Source of the DNA: Bacteroidales bacterium
Lineage (GTDB): Bacteria > Bacteroidota > Bacteroidia > Bacteroidales > F082
NCBI GenBank assembly: GCA_017549605.1
Contig: JAFYUH010000092.1
Coordinates: 1-37,203 of the forward strand
Length of the DNA stretch: 37,203 bases
Reading direction: 5' to 3'
The position numbers and the translations under genes were made by a program. The notes beneath the pieces were generated by a model that was not told the DNA's origin, did no database searches, and was given only the letters and a program-made list of their open reading frames with translations. Shown piece by piece: positions 1-6,731 of the stretch; the first letter of the stretch is position 1, and each line of letters opens with the position of its first letter.

Positions 1-136
1 AAAAAGGCGGGAATGCCGCATCCTCGGCCCGCACGGACCGCGCGGGACAGGACGGACGACAACGGCCCCTTCGCTCGCAGAGGCGCTAAGCAACGTAAAG
101 AAAAAGCACACCTTATTAAATTAATATATAGGCGGA

Positions 137-192
137 AGCTTTGAGCTTTGAACTTTGAGCTTTGAACCCTGAACCATGAGCCTTGAACTGCG
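137..192. repeat. Degenerate heptamer array (AGCTTTG/AACTTTG type)
   Basis: Eight consecutive 7-nt units can be laid end to end: AGCTTTG, AGCTTTG, AACTTTG, AGCTTTG, AACCCTG, AACCATG, AGCCTTG, AACTGCG. Every unit starts AG or AA and most end TG. The same unit type recurs at 2548-2582 inside the nhaC reading frame. Confidence 0.85.
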
Positions 193-248
193 AGATGAGG
201 AAGCCGAGACGACAAGGGAGTGACGCCTCCCCCTTTTTACACACGCAT

Positions 249-399
249 GCGTTAGGGATTGGAGCGGCATCCTTTGAACGCCTGACGGAAACAAGTTTCG
301 GGAACGGAAACCGGAAATGAGGCCGGAGACTGGAATCGGGACGGAATCATGGCGGGCAAAGATACAGCGGAAAGCCCGACGGCAACTGCCGGAACGCCC
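249..399 (+). repeat. Dispersed repeat, left copy (inverted partner at 25187-25280)
   Basis: Two blocks, 249-276 and 356-399, match the reverse complements of 25253-25280 and 25187-25229. The first pair agrees at 27 of 28 positions; the second is near-identical with a one-base length difference and a few substitutions. Block order is preserved, but the spacer is 79 nt here and 23 nt in the partner. There is no coding signal or recognisable transposon end. Confidence 0.8.
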
Positions 400-429
400 A
401 AACGAAGATCAAGGGCTAAAGGCACTTCC

Positions 430-486
430 GCTCGCAAAGACGCTAAGACTCGCTAAGGAAAAGCACACCTTATTAATTAATATAGA
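430..486. repeat. CGCAAAG/CGCTAAG array plus CACACCTTATTAATTAAT string
   Basis: Octamer-like units (TCGCAAAG, ACGCTAAG, TCGCTAAG) are followed by CACACCTTATTAATTAATAT. A diverged copy of the same arrangement lies at about 69-125, and the CACCTTATTAATTAATAT part alone lies at 1120-1137, at the 3' end of nhaC. A related CGCAAAG array is at 25099-25131. Confidence 0.65.
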
Positions 487-539
487 GAGAGGAACATTTA
501 TTATTTTAGTGTATATAAAAATACATTTGATAAAAATCG

Positions 540-547
540 TAAATTTG
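540..547 (+). promoter_or_regulatory. Predicted -7 promoter box of bcp
   Basis: TAAATTTG fits the Bacteroidetes TAnnTTTG -7 consensus and lies 22 nt before the bcp ATG, giving a short A-rich leader. No clear -33 TTTG is at ideal spacing. Confidence 0.5.
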
Positions 548-569
548 CGTAAACATTAAAATAAAAAAA

Positions 570-1031
570 ATGAATATCGGAGATAGAATACCAGAAATCT
601 TAGGCATTGACCAAGACGGAAACGAAATAAAAAGCAGCGATTATAGAGGCAAAAAGATTGTCCTTTACAGTTACCCCAAAGCAAACACCAGCGGATGCAC
701 AGCAGAAGCTTGTTCCTTACAGGCCCATAAGGCAGAACTGGAAGCTGCGGGTTATTCAATAATCGGCGTCAGCAAAGACAAGAAAGAACTGCAGAAGAAA
801 TTCGCCGACGCACAAGGATTGGAATTTCCTCTTATCGCAGATACCGACACCACCCTACTCCAACAGTTGGGATGCTGGGGTGAAAAAGTTGCTTGCGGTC
901 GTCACACCATTGGAATATTAAGAACCACATATCTTGTCAATGAAGAAGGATTCATAGAGAAGATTTTTACACCAAAAGAAATCAAGACGAAGATTCATGC
1001 GGAACAGATATTGGAATACATCCACGAATAA
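570..1031 (+). CDS. bcp: Thioredoxin-dependent peroxiredoxin, PrxQ/Bcp family
   Basis: Reduces hydrogen peroxide and organic hydroperoxides in the cytoplasm, with electrons from thioredoxin. At 153 aa it has the usual PrxQ length. The catalytic segment at residues 36-48 (PKANTSGCTAEAC) carries Thr40, the peroxidatic Cys43 and a candidate resolving Cys48 five residues later, which is the PrxQ arrangement. The common TPGC motif reads TSGC here. An Arg in the ILRTTYLV segment (about residue 117) matches the conserved active-site Arg. The gene is monocistronic and convergent with nhaC; its last codons (ATCCACGAA) begin a CACGAAT-type degenerate repeat. The start follows an A-rich leader downstream of a good -7 box. 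Confidence 0.93.
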   Translation: MNIGDRIPEILGIDQDGNEIKSSDYRGKKIVLYSYPKANTSGCTAEACSLQAHKAELEAAGYSIIGVSKDKKELQKKFADAQGLEFPLIADTDTTLLQQLGCWGEKVACGRHTIGILRTTYLVNEEGFIEKIFTPKEIKTKIHAEQILEYIHE

Positions 1032-1078
1032 ACACGAATATTTTTTTCAGTCCACGAATTCACACTAAAAGACACGAA
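1021..1078. repeat. CACGAAT-type degenerate repeat after bcp
   Basis: Units such as CCACGAAT, ACACGAAT, CCACGAAT and ACACGAAA recur irregularly across the end of bcp and the convergent gap. No terminator hairpin is visible between bcp and nhaC. Confidence 0.55.
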
Positions 1079-1136
1079 ATATTATTCCTCGTATCACAAG
1101 AATCACACGTATCAGCTTACACCTTATTAATTAATA

Positions 1137-2600
1137 TTAATTTCTTCTAGAAATCTTCCATCCTATCGCAGCGATGATTATAGACATGACAGGACTGAGG
1201 ATATTGAAGATGCAATACGGCAGATATGACATTGTCGCTACATTTAAAACCGTGGCGTGCGTCATGCCGCATGTGTTCCACGGAACGAGAGGGCTCGTCA
1301 CCGTCGCCGAGTCCTCGGCACTTCTGCTCAGAAGTCGCGGCTCGTATCCGTTTTTGTCATAATAATCCTTAAAGATATTGCACGTAAGAATTATCGAAAG
1401 ATATTGGTCGCTGATACAGACATTGCTGAATATTCCAGTAAAGACAGTCGATGCGACAAGAGTGACAGTACGCTTTATGAATCTCATAATCAAATTTGTG
1501 ATATTTGCTATCATGCCGCTCGCTATCATCACGCCACCGAAACACATCGCGCATATTATAAGCCAGATAGTATTCATCATTCCACTCATACCTCGAGTCG
1601 CGATCAATTCCGTAAGCATCGAGTTTGACGTTTCCACGGAAGTATTACCATAACAACTTACCATCATCGCTTTAATAGTATCGACGAATGTCATTTTGTC
1701 AACTATATTAATAAGGTGTGGTATGATTTGAGGTTGCGCGACTGGGATAAACACCGCTGCCAGCACCGCAGAGAGAAACAAAACCACAAGCGACGGCAGT
1801 TTGAAAAGTATCATGACAAAGGTTGCTAGCGGGATTAGCATAAGCCACGGACTGATGTTGAATGTTGATTTCAGAGCATATGCAAAGTCGCCAACATCTT
1901 GTTGCACCTCACTTCCAAAAGAAAAACCAGCAATCAAAAATACTATCAGACTTATCGTCATAGCCGGCACTGTCGTAATCATCATATATCTGATGTGCGT
2001 GAACAATGGCACGCCGACTGTCGATGAGGCGATGACGGTTGTGTCGGAAAGAGGAGAAATTTTATCGCCGAAATACGCTCCCGAGATGACTGCGCCGGCG
2101 ATCCAAGAAGTGGATATTGCATAGCTCTGCCCTATCCCTATCAAGGCTACGCCGATGGTCGCGATTGTAGTCCAGGAACTGCCCGTCACTATAGATACCA
2201 GTGCAGAAACGATGCAACATATCAAAAGAAAAACCTTAGGATTCACGATTTGCATTCCGTAATAAATCATCGTCGGCACCACGCCGCTCAGCATCCAGGT
2301 GCCGCCAATCGCGCCTATAAGAAGCAACATCACGATGGCGGCACCGACATTAGCGATGTTTTCTTTTATGCCGTCTTCGAAAGACTGCCACGGAACTTTA
2401 AAAAACAGCATTCCGATAAAGACGCATACTGCAGAAGAGACGAGCAATGCAATCTGGCTTGCGCCTTCCATAACAGAAGTGTCGAAGACTTTTACGACAA
2501 AAACTAGACTTATTATCAGAAATATTATCGGAACGAATGACAATATAAGCTTTGGGCTTTGAGCCGTGGGCCGTGAGCTATTTTTATCTTGCATCTTCAT
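1137..2600 (-). CDS. nhaC: NhaC-family Na+/H+ antiporter
   Basis: Integral inner-membrane exchanger that expels Na+ against protons. The 487-aa protein has about a dozen hydrophobic segments and the family landmarks GSSWTT (140-145) and GDKISPLSDTT (178-188), the latter typical of NhaC transporters. Substrate is inferred from family; related proteins also exchange malate/lactate or other ions. Residues 7-18 (NSSRPTAQSPKL) are encoded by a 7-nt repeat array (2548-2582), so this hydrophilic N-terminal tail is probably dispensable and may be a repeat insertion. The stop codon lies inside another repeat string (1119-1139). The start is supported by the -7 box 19 nt upstream; M3 is an alternative start. 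Confidence 0.88.
   Translation of the reverse strand: MKMQDKNSSRPTAQSPKLILSFVPIIFLIISLVFVVKVFDTSVMEGASQIALLVSSAVCVFIGMLFFKVPWQSFEDGIKENIANVGAAIVMLLLIGAIGGTWMLSGVVPTMIYYGMQIVNPKVFLLICCIVSALVSIVTGSSWTTIATIGVALIGIGQSYAISTSWIAGAVISGAYFGDKISPLSDTTVIASSTVGVPLFTHIRYMMITTVPAMTISLIVFLIAGFSFGSEVQQDVGDFAYALKSTFNISPWLMLIPLATFVMILFKLPSLVVLFLSAVLAAVFIPVAQPQIIPHLINIVDKMTFVDTIKAMMVSCYGNTSVETSNSMLTELIATRGMSGMMNTIWLIICAMCFGGVMIASGMIANITNLIMRFIKRTVTLVASTVFTGIFSNVCISDQYLSIILTCNIFKDYYDKNGYEPRLLSRSAEDSATVTSPLVPWNTCGMTHATVLNVATMSYLPYCIFNILSPVMSIIIAAIGWKISRRN
2548..2582. repeat. Heptamer array inside the 5' end of nhaC
   Basis: Units AGCTTTG, GGCTTTG, AGCCGTG, GGCCGTG, AGCTATT run in strict 7-nt register and are the same type as the array at 137-192. 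They lie in the coding frame of nhaC residues 7-18. Confidence 0.8.
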
Positions 2601-2618
2601 TTTTCTTTACAGTTTTTG

Positions 2619-2626
2619 CAAAGATA
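2619..2626 (-). promoter_or_regulatory. Predicted -7 promoter box of nhaC
   Basis: On the minus strand this reads TATCTTTG, an exact TAnnTTTG box, 19 nt before the nhaC start. Confidence 0.6.
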
Positions 2627-2675
2627 ATGTCGAAAAACGCAAGAAGTTTTAGCATGAAGGATGTTTAACTTTTCA

Positions 2676-3248
2676 TTAAAACACAGATGCAACGTTTATG
2701 CAACAGGTCTTACCATATTGAAATCTTTGCCCCTGCGTCGTGTGTATATGTCCGAACAAATGGTATAATGGTTGGGATTTCATCATAAAATTCAGGATCT
2801 CCACACTTCCCATATCATCGTCCAATATGCCATAAGGCGGACAATGCGTGACTAAAATATCCAAATCGGCAGGAATATCCTCATCAGAGATGACGGAATT
2901 TGCATCTAGAGAAGCTATGATTATCCCGTCGCAGTCGTAGACTGCGTCTTGTATGACATGGATTCCGTTATCTTTCATTTTCTTTTTTATCGCATCTGCC
3001 TGATTTATTTCAAAAGACAATTCATGGTTTCCAGGCACGAAGAGTTTCCATTTGGCAGGATGCGCGGCGAACCATTCAATAAAGTCGTCATACTCATCGC
3101 CTTTCAAGTCATCTTCCACAGCATCACCTGCACATATCAATATATCAGCCTCTTCCGGCACTGAGATTTTACGATGGTTGCCATGAGTGTCGGAAAAGGC
3201 GAAGATTATGTGAGAGTTGTAAATGATAAGTTTCATATTATTTGTCAA
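2676..3248 (-). CDS. Calcineurin-like metallophosphoesterase
   Basis: Binuclear-metal phosphoesterase fold; substrate unknown. All the metal-binding motifs are present in order in 190 aa: SDTHG (19-23, D20/H22), GD (41-42), GNHE (73-76), a late His in VTHCPP (133-138) and GHIH (166-169, H167/H169). The core is minimal, with no lid or C-terminal extension. The start codon overlaps the stop of the upstream nuclease-like gene as ATGA, which argues for translational coupling and for this start; M5 is the alternative. It is the last gene of the WYL-regulator operon. In such a setting a phosphodiesterase or nuclease acting on DNA, RNA or a signalling nucleotide is plausible, but nothing here fixes the substrate. 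Confidence 0.85.
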   Translation of the reverse strand: MTNNMKLIIYNSHIIFAFSDTHGNHRKISVPEEADILICAGDAVEDDLKGDEYDDFIEWFAAHPAKWKLFVPGNHELSFEINQADAIKKKMKDNGIHVIQDAVYDCDGIIIASLDANSVISDEDIPADLDILVTHCPPYGILDDDMGSVEILNFMMKSQPLYHLFGHIHTTQGQRFQYGKTCCINVASVF

Positions 3249-4216
3249 AACCTATAATATTGTTTGATTTTTTCAGACATATTTTTAAGAAAATCTCTAT
3301 TATCATCTAACCCTAAAACAGACTGATACGTCATCATATCCATTATCGTTAATTTGACATCTTTGCCTTTAATATCATCTTTTACGCAGTTTTGAAGACC
3401 TTCTTTCAGATGTTCATACGCTTCTTTATATGAATCTAATTTATAACTTGCATTTAATAATTTTCCAAAATCAAAAACAATTTCTCCTAAAAATATTTGT
3501 TTACCTTTAAAATTATCATCTCTTTGTATTTCCGTAACAACACCAAGATAATGAGATATCATTTGTTTCAAACCTTCGCAATATACAGGCTTATTTGTCG
3601 CCTTGCAAAGCACTCTTTTTCCTTTGGCATTGTCATCCAAACGAACTCCTGATGCAGTTAAGGCTTCAGAAAGCCTTTCGTAAATGTCATCATAATATTT
3701 CACTCGTTTAACTTCTTCGCTTTGCTCTGTAAGATATTCTGAAAATTTAGATTCAAGATACAAAACACTATCATTCCCATACAAAACAACATCAACGTTA
3801 GAATAATTATTACTATTTTCACAGACTTCATTTTTCACCTCAAACTCACTTTTGGTGAATTTCACTTTTTTCCCATCTATGTTAAAGAATATAGGATTAT
3901 CCTCGCTCACAGAAAAGAACACAAGAAGCGACAACAATGATGATGAATGAAGCGTGGTAATTTTCTTTTCTTCATGACCTCCTCCATTTATAGCAGCATG
4001 GTATTTTGAGCAAAACATAGGAGAATCTATTCCAAAAATATATTTTAAACACTGACCGTCAAAAGCAAGAGACCATTTTGATTGTTTTCCTCTCCAATAA
4101 TTATATTTCAAGTTAAACTTATAACTACTCCAAAATTCATTATTATCTTTAAAAAATTCATATAATTTGTTTTCCAATGCGGAATTATTAATTTTTTCAA
4201 CCAAAGTCTTATCCAT
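3245..4216 (-). CDS. Putative PD-(D/E)XK-fold nuclease, function unassigned
   Basis: A 323-aa soluble protein with no signal peptide or membrane segment. Residues 140-160 contain a hydrophobic strand with Asp (D142), a second strand, then ESK (E155, K157): a D-X12-E-X-K pattern that matches the PD-(D/E)XK nuclease core. E130 could be the upstream helix acidic residue. This resembles poorly characterised Bacteroidetes putative restriction-endonuclease families, but I cannot name one with certainty. Its codons look more AT-rich than those of its neighbours (many AAT, ATT, TTT), suggesting horizontal acquisition. It starts 2 nt after the stop of the WYL regulator and overlaps the phosphoesterase start by 4 nt. 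No methyltransferase partner is in the window. Confidence 0.6.
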   Translation of the reverse strand: MDKTLVEKINNSALENKLYEFFKDNNEFWSSYKFNLKYNYWRGKQSKWSLAFDGQCLKYIFGIDSPMFCSKYHAAINGGGHEEKKITTLHSSSLLSLLVFFSVSEDNPIFFNIDGKKVKFTKSEFEVKNEVCENSNNYSNVDVVLYGNDSVLYLESKFSEYLTEQSEEVKRVKYYDDIYERLSEALTASGVRLDDNAKGKRVLCKATNKPVYCEGLKQMISHYLGVVTEIQRDDNFKGKQIFLGEIVFDFGKLLNASYKLDSYKEAYEHLKEGLQNCVKDDIKGKDVKLTIMDMMTYQSVLGLDDNRDFLKNMSEKIKQYYRF

Positions 4217-4218
4217 AA

Positions 4219-5127
4219 TTATTTATATTTTTCATTTAAATTCTTTATCATTTCCCTCATCCCTTCTCTTAAGTTCTTCGGTTCTAAAACTTCAACTTCC
4301 GTTCCGAATGAAAGTATGTCTTGTCGTAAGTCATAGTCAGGAGTTACATAATAACTGAATATGCTATGGTCATTTTGCGTCTCGACTTCCTTCTGACTTT
4401 TATGCAATGGCAATGTTCGGAAATACTGCGACTGTCGTGACGAGACTTTCAAAATCACCCTTTCCTTTTTCATGTTTGGATAAACACGTACGCCATAAAT
4501 TCCGCCAAAATAATCATCCGCATCCAATTCTTTAGGAACAGCGAAAGTATCAGTCAGAACTTCTACATTAACAATACGATCCAAAGCAAACATATGCGGA
4601 ACTTCATCTCCATTCTTGCAAGCATACAGATACCAGCGACGCTTGAATTCTTTAAGAAAATATGGTTCGACTATCATAGAAACAGTCTCAACCTGCCTAA
4701 AACTTTTGTAACATATCTCCAGTTTTTTATTATCGCGTATCGCCTGTATTATAGTAGCGAGAAACTTTCGACCTGAGGGCACATTCTCAAAGATCACCCT
4801 ATCACGAAGCGAAACACTTTCATTGAGCAGACTGTTCAGACACAAAGCGTCCATCATCCATTCACGAATACTATTACCACCGACATCTTCCAAATTCTCA
4901 ATGTAATATGTATTGTACCGTCTGTCGCAAACAATATCTATTCCGAAGACATCGGCAATCGCGCTTATGTGATTTGAGAATGTTCGTGTCGCAAGTTCTT
5001 TTCCCTCTTCATTAACGGAACTCTGTTTCCATAGTTCCTTTATTTCTTTTAATGTCAAAGCTCCGCGACTCTGCAGCGTTTCCAAAAGCCAAACGTATGA
5101 TTTAAAATAATTCTTAGCCATAACCAT
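4219..5127 (-). CDS. WYL-domain transcriptional regulator (wHTH-WYL-WCX)
   Basis: A 302-aa DNA-binding regulator. The N-terminal part (about 10-76) is a winged helix, with a recognition-helix-like segment TRTFSNHISAI (48-58). The WYL domain follows at about 125-200, with RWYLYA (164-169) and FALDRI (180-185). The C-terminal WCX extension ends in SFGTEVEVLEPKNLREGM. WYL proteins sense ligands, often nucleic acid or nucleotides; BrxR- and CapW-type members repress phage-defence operons. It is the first gene of a three-gene operon and probably controls it, perhaps along with the divergent SLOG gene across the 150-nt gap. The -7 box 17 nt upstream supports the start; M3 is also possible. Confidence 0.9.
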   Translation of the reverse strand: MVMAKNYFKSYVWLLETLQSRGALTLKEIKELWKQSSVNEEGKELATRTFSNHISAIADVFGIDIVCDRRYNTYYIENLEDVGGNSIREWMMDALCLNSLLNESVSLRDRVIFENVPSGRKFLATIIQAIRDNKKLEICYKSFRQVETVSMIVEPYFLKEFKRRWYLYACKNGDEVPHMFALDRIVNVEVLTDTFAVPKELDADDYFGGIYGVRVYPNMKKERVILKVSSRQSQYFRTLPLHKSQKEVETQNDHSIFSYYVTPDYDLRQDILSFGTEVEVLEPKNLREGMREMIKNLNEKYK

Positions 5128-5143
5128 ATCTCATAAGTTATCG

Positions 5144-5151
5144 CAAAGATA
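5144..5151 (-). promoter_or_regulatory. Predicted -7 promoter box of the WYL operon
   Basis: The minus strand reads TATCTTTG, an exact -7 box, 17 nt before the WYL gene. The divergent gap (5128-5277) also holds two near-consensus boxes on the plus strand (about 5204-5212 and 5224-5232) for the SLOG gene. I saw no long palindrome that would be an obvious operator. Confidence 0.6.
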
Positions 5152-5277
5152 TAAGAATGTTCAGCAAAAAAGTAGCAGAAGTAAATATTTTTTTCAATAC
5201 GCCTAATTTTTGCCGAAGCGGTTTAGATTTTTGCAAACAGTTCTTTGAGAAAAAAATAAATTTTAAAATATAATATT

Positions 5278-5625
5278 ATGAGATTAGCTATTGTTGGTTC
5301 TCGTGAATTCGAGGACTATAGACTTGTGTGCGCCGAAGTCGCAAAGATCCAAGAAAAGAAAAAAATTGATTTGATTGTGTCGGGCGGAGCCAAAGGAGCA
5401 GATACTCTCGCGAGAAAATTCGCCGCTCTGAACAAGATTCCATTGATGGAGTTTCTTCCCGATTACGAACGCTACGGAAGAGGAGCGCCTCTCCAAAGAA
5501 ACACACTTATCGTTCAAAATGCCGACTACGTACTTGCTTTCGTAACGCCATCTTCAAGAGGAACGTTAGATACGATCAAGAAAGCAAAACAGAAAGGTAT
5601 AATAGTAAAAATCGTAAATGTTTAA
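5278..5625 (+). CDS. SLOG-fold (DprA/LOG-like, YspA/DUF2493-type) protein
   Basis: A 115-aa minimal Rossmann-like nucleotide-binding protein. Motifs: VGSREF (6-11) after the first strand, VSGGAKGAD (34-42) as the phosphate-binding loop, RN (74-75), and SRGT (93-96) near the C-terminus. This is the single-domain SLOG layout; SLOG domains are proposed to bind or process nucleotide-derived ligands and are frequent in conflict systems. It is divergent from the WYL operon, so shared regulation is possible. It has no membrane segment or effector fusion. A housekeeping role in nucleotide sensing cannot be excluded, since such small SLOG proteins also occur alone and in phages. Confidence 0.82.
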   Translation: MRLAIVGSREFEDYRLVCAEVAKIQEKKKIDLIVSGGAKGADTLARKFAALNKIPLMEFLPDYERYGRGAPLQRNTLIVQNADYVLAFVTPSSRGTLDTIKKAKQKGIIVKIVNV

Positions 5626-5643
5626 ACGAGCATTACCACGGTA

Positions 5644-5684
5644 AACTTCTAAAACTCCCTAATTCTAAAACTTTAGAGTTCTGA
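5644..5684. repeat. Octamer array in a convergent gap
   Basis: Units AACTCCCT, AATTCTAA, AACTTTAG, AGTTCTGA are 8 nt each. They encode, on the minus strand, the last residues (VVRTLKF) and the stop codon of the small gene at 5665-5949. Confidence 0.65.
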
Positions 5685-5949
5685 CAACACTTTCTTGTAT
5701 TGAAGTCTCAAATTCCATCAGGAAAGTGTTTTTTATTTCTTCTATCAAGTCTTCTTTATCGAAGTCATTCTGCATCAAGGCGATTATATTTTTTCTTGTC
5801 GCCTCGTCATGCTGTTGGATGAGATTATATATTTTAACGAAGCTGACAGAATCCGTTTTCAGCGCCATCTGCACAAGATTCTGTTTCTTGACATTTGCAG
5901 CGTCGATTGCGTAAAGCAGACAATAGATCAAATATTCTTCCCTATTCAT
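5665..5949 (-). CDS. Small alpha-helical protein, possibly TerB-like
   Basis: Function unknown. A 94-aa acidic, helix-rich cytoplasmic protein. The pattern of a short N-terminal helix (EEYLIYCLLYAIDAA), a central VSFVKIYNLIQQHD segment and a C-terminal acidic helix pair (DKEDLIEEIKNTFLMEFE) recalls TerB-like stress proteins, but this is a resemblance only. I place the start at the ATG at 5949 (MNREEYL): the longer frame to 6000 would translate the 7-nt repeat array at 5957-5991 into a cysteine-rich leader. It follows the methylase gene on the same strand, so it probably belongs to the dnaA operon. Its C-terminal residues lie in an octamer repeat. Confidence 0.6.
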   Translation of the reverse strand: MNREEYLIYCLLYAIDAANVKKQNLVQMALKTDSVSFVKIYNLIQQHDEATRKNIIALMQNDFDKEDLIEEIKNTFLMEFETSIQESVVRTLKF

Positions 5950-5956
5950 ATTAAAA

Positions 5957-5991
5957 GTCAACGGACAACAGACAACAGTCAACAGACTTTG
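5957..5991. repeat. CAACRGA heptamer array
   Basis: Units GTCAACG, GACAACA, GACAACA, GTCAACA, GACTTTG are in exact 7-nt register. The same family appears at 8979-9013, 9394-9427 and 22751-22785. Confidence 0.85.
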
Positions 5992-6002
5992 TCCATTCAT
6001 TA

Positions 6003-6731
6003 TTAATATTTAGATTTATAGATTAAGAAGACAGCTGGTCTTTTGTTCCAGTCTTTTTTGATTCGTTTCCATTCGGAGATTGGCTTGCTTACGATTTCTT
6101 CGTCAGGCATTGAGATGTTGCATGCGACGCACAACATTGTATTAGGATGAAGAGTCTTTGTAAGTTCCTCCACCATCGCATTGTTACGGAATGGCGTTTC
6201 TATGAACATCTGCGTCTCGTTATTTGCAGCGGAACGTCGTTCAAGATTTTTTATGGCGTTAGTTCTTTCAGGAGACTTTATCGGCAGATAACCATGGAAG
6301 CAGAATGCCTGTCCGTTGAATCCAGAAGCCATCAATGCGAGAATCATCGCATTAGGTCCAGTGAGAGGCACAACTTTTATACCTGCTTGGTGTGCAAGTT
6401 CCACGATAAGAGAACCCGGGTCGGCAACGCAAGGTGTTCCCGCTTCAGACATAAGTCCGACATCGTTGCCGTTCAAGGCTTCGCCGAGATATGTCATAAG
6501 ATCAGGATTATTCGACTTATCATGTTTATCCAACTCGACGAAAGTAAGTTCATCGATAGGACAAGGCATATTCATTTTAGACAACATACGACGTGCGGTA
6601 CGAACATTTTCAACAACGAAAAAGCGTATCTTTCTAACTATTTCCAAGGTACCTTGAGGGATTACCTGCTCAGCTGTCGTTGCACCGAGCAAGGTAGGAA
6701 TAAGATAGAGTTTTCCAAATTGACGATTCAT
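6003..6731 (-). CDS. SAM-dependent methyltransferase, RsmI-like (tetrapyrrole methylase fold)
   Basis: A 242-aa TP-methylase-superfamily protein. Landmarks: an N-terminal LYLIPTLLG strand-loop (8-16), the SEAGTPCVADPG motif (95-106) that corresponds to SDAGTPxISDPG of RsmI, and VPLTGPNA (121-128). RsmI methylates the ribose of C1402 in 16S rRNA. This protein is shorter and its motif is modified, so it is more likely the second RsmI-like methylase common in Bacteroidetes, whose target I cannot name. Its ATG shares a base with the dnaA stop (TGATG), indicating translational coupling with dnaA. Confidence 0.8.
   Translation of the reverse strand: MNRQFGKLYLIPTLLGATTAEQVIPQGTLEIVRKIRFFVVENVRTARRMLSKMNMPCPIDELTFVELDKHDKSNNPDLMTYLGEALNGNDVGLMSEAGTPCVADPGSLIVELAHQAGIKVVPLTGPNAMILALMASGFNGQAFCFHGYLPIKSPERTNAIKNLERRSAANNETQMFIETPFRNNAMVEELTKTLHPNTMLCVACNISMPDEEIVSKPISEWKRIKKDWNKRPAVFLIYKSKY

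Larger units (their letters stand above)
1..569. other. Gene-free repeat-rich region
   Basis: No convincing coding frame exists here; the short open frames have no recognisable content. The stretch begins GC-rich (about 1-60) and then becomes a patchwork: a heptamer array (137-192), two copies of a CGCTAAG-type array each followed by the string CACACCTTATTAA (about 69-125 and 430-486), and one copy of a dispersed repeat (249-399) that recurs inverted near 25.2 kb. A weak hairpin (216-231) followed by CCTTTTT could be a terminator for a gene left of the window. The bcp promoter sits at the right end. Confidence 0.7.

Noticed and set aside
216..240. Terminator GGGAG/CTCCC
   Set aside because: The stem is only 5 bp and no gene precedes it in the window, so I mention it in the region entry but do not list it as a feature.
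252..559. Small proteins encoded in the left repeat region
   Set aside because: The frames coincide with dispersed repeats, lie on both strands over the same bases and show no protein-like conservation that I can recognise.
5633..5644. Bidirectional terminator between the SLOG gene and the small gene
   Set aside because: TTACC/GGTAA is only 5 bp with a 2-nt loop and lacks a T-tract.
5950..6000. Longer N-terminus for the small gene after the methylase
   Set aside because: The extension is again array-coded (LLTVVCCPL), and a normal start with MNREEYL lies just after it.
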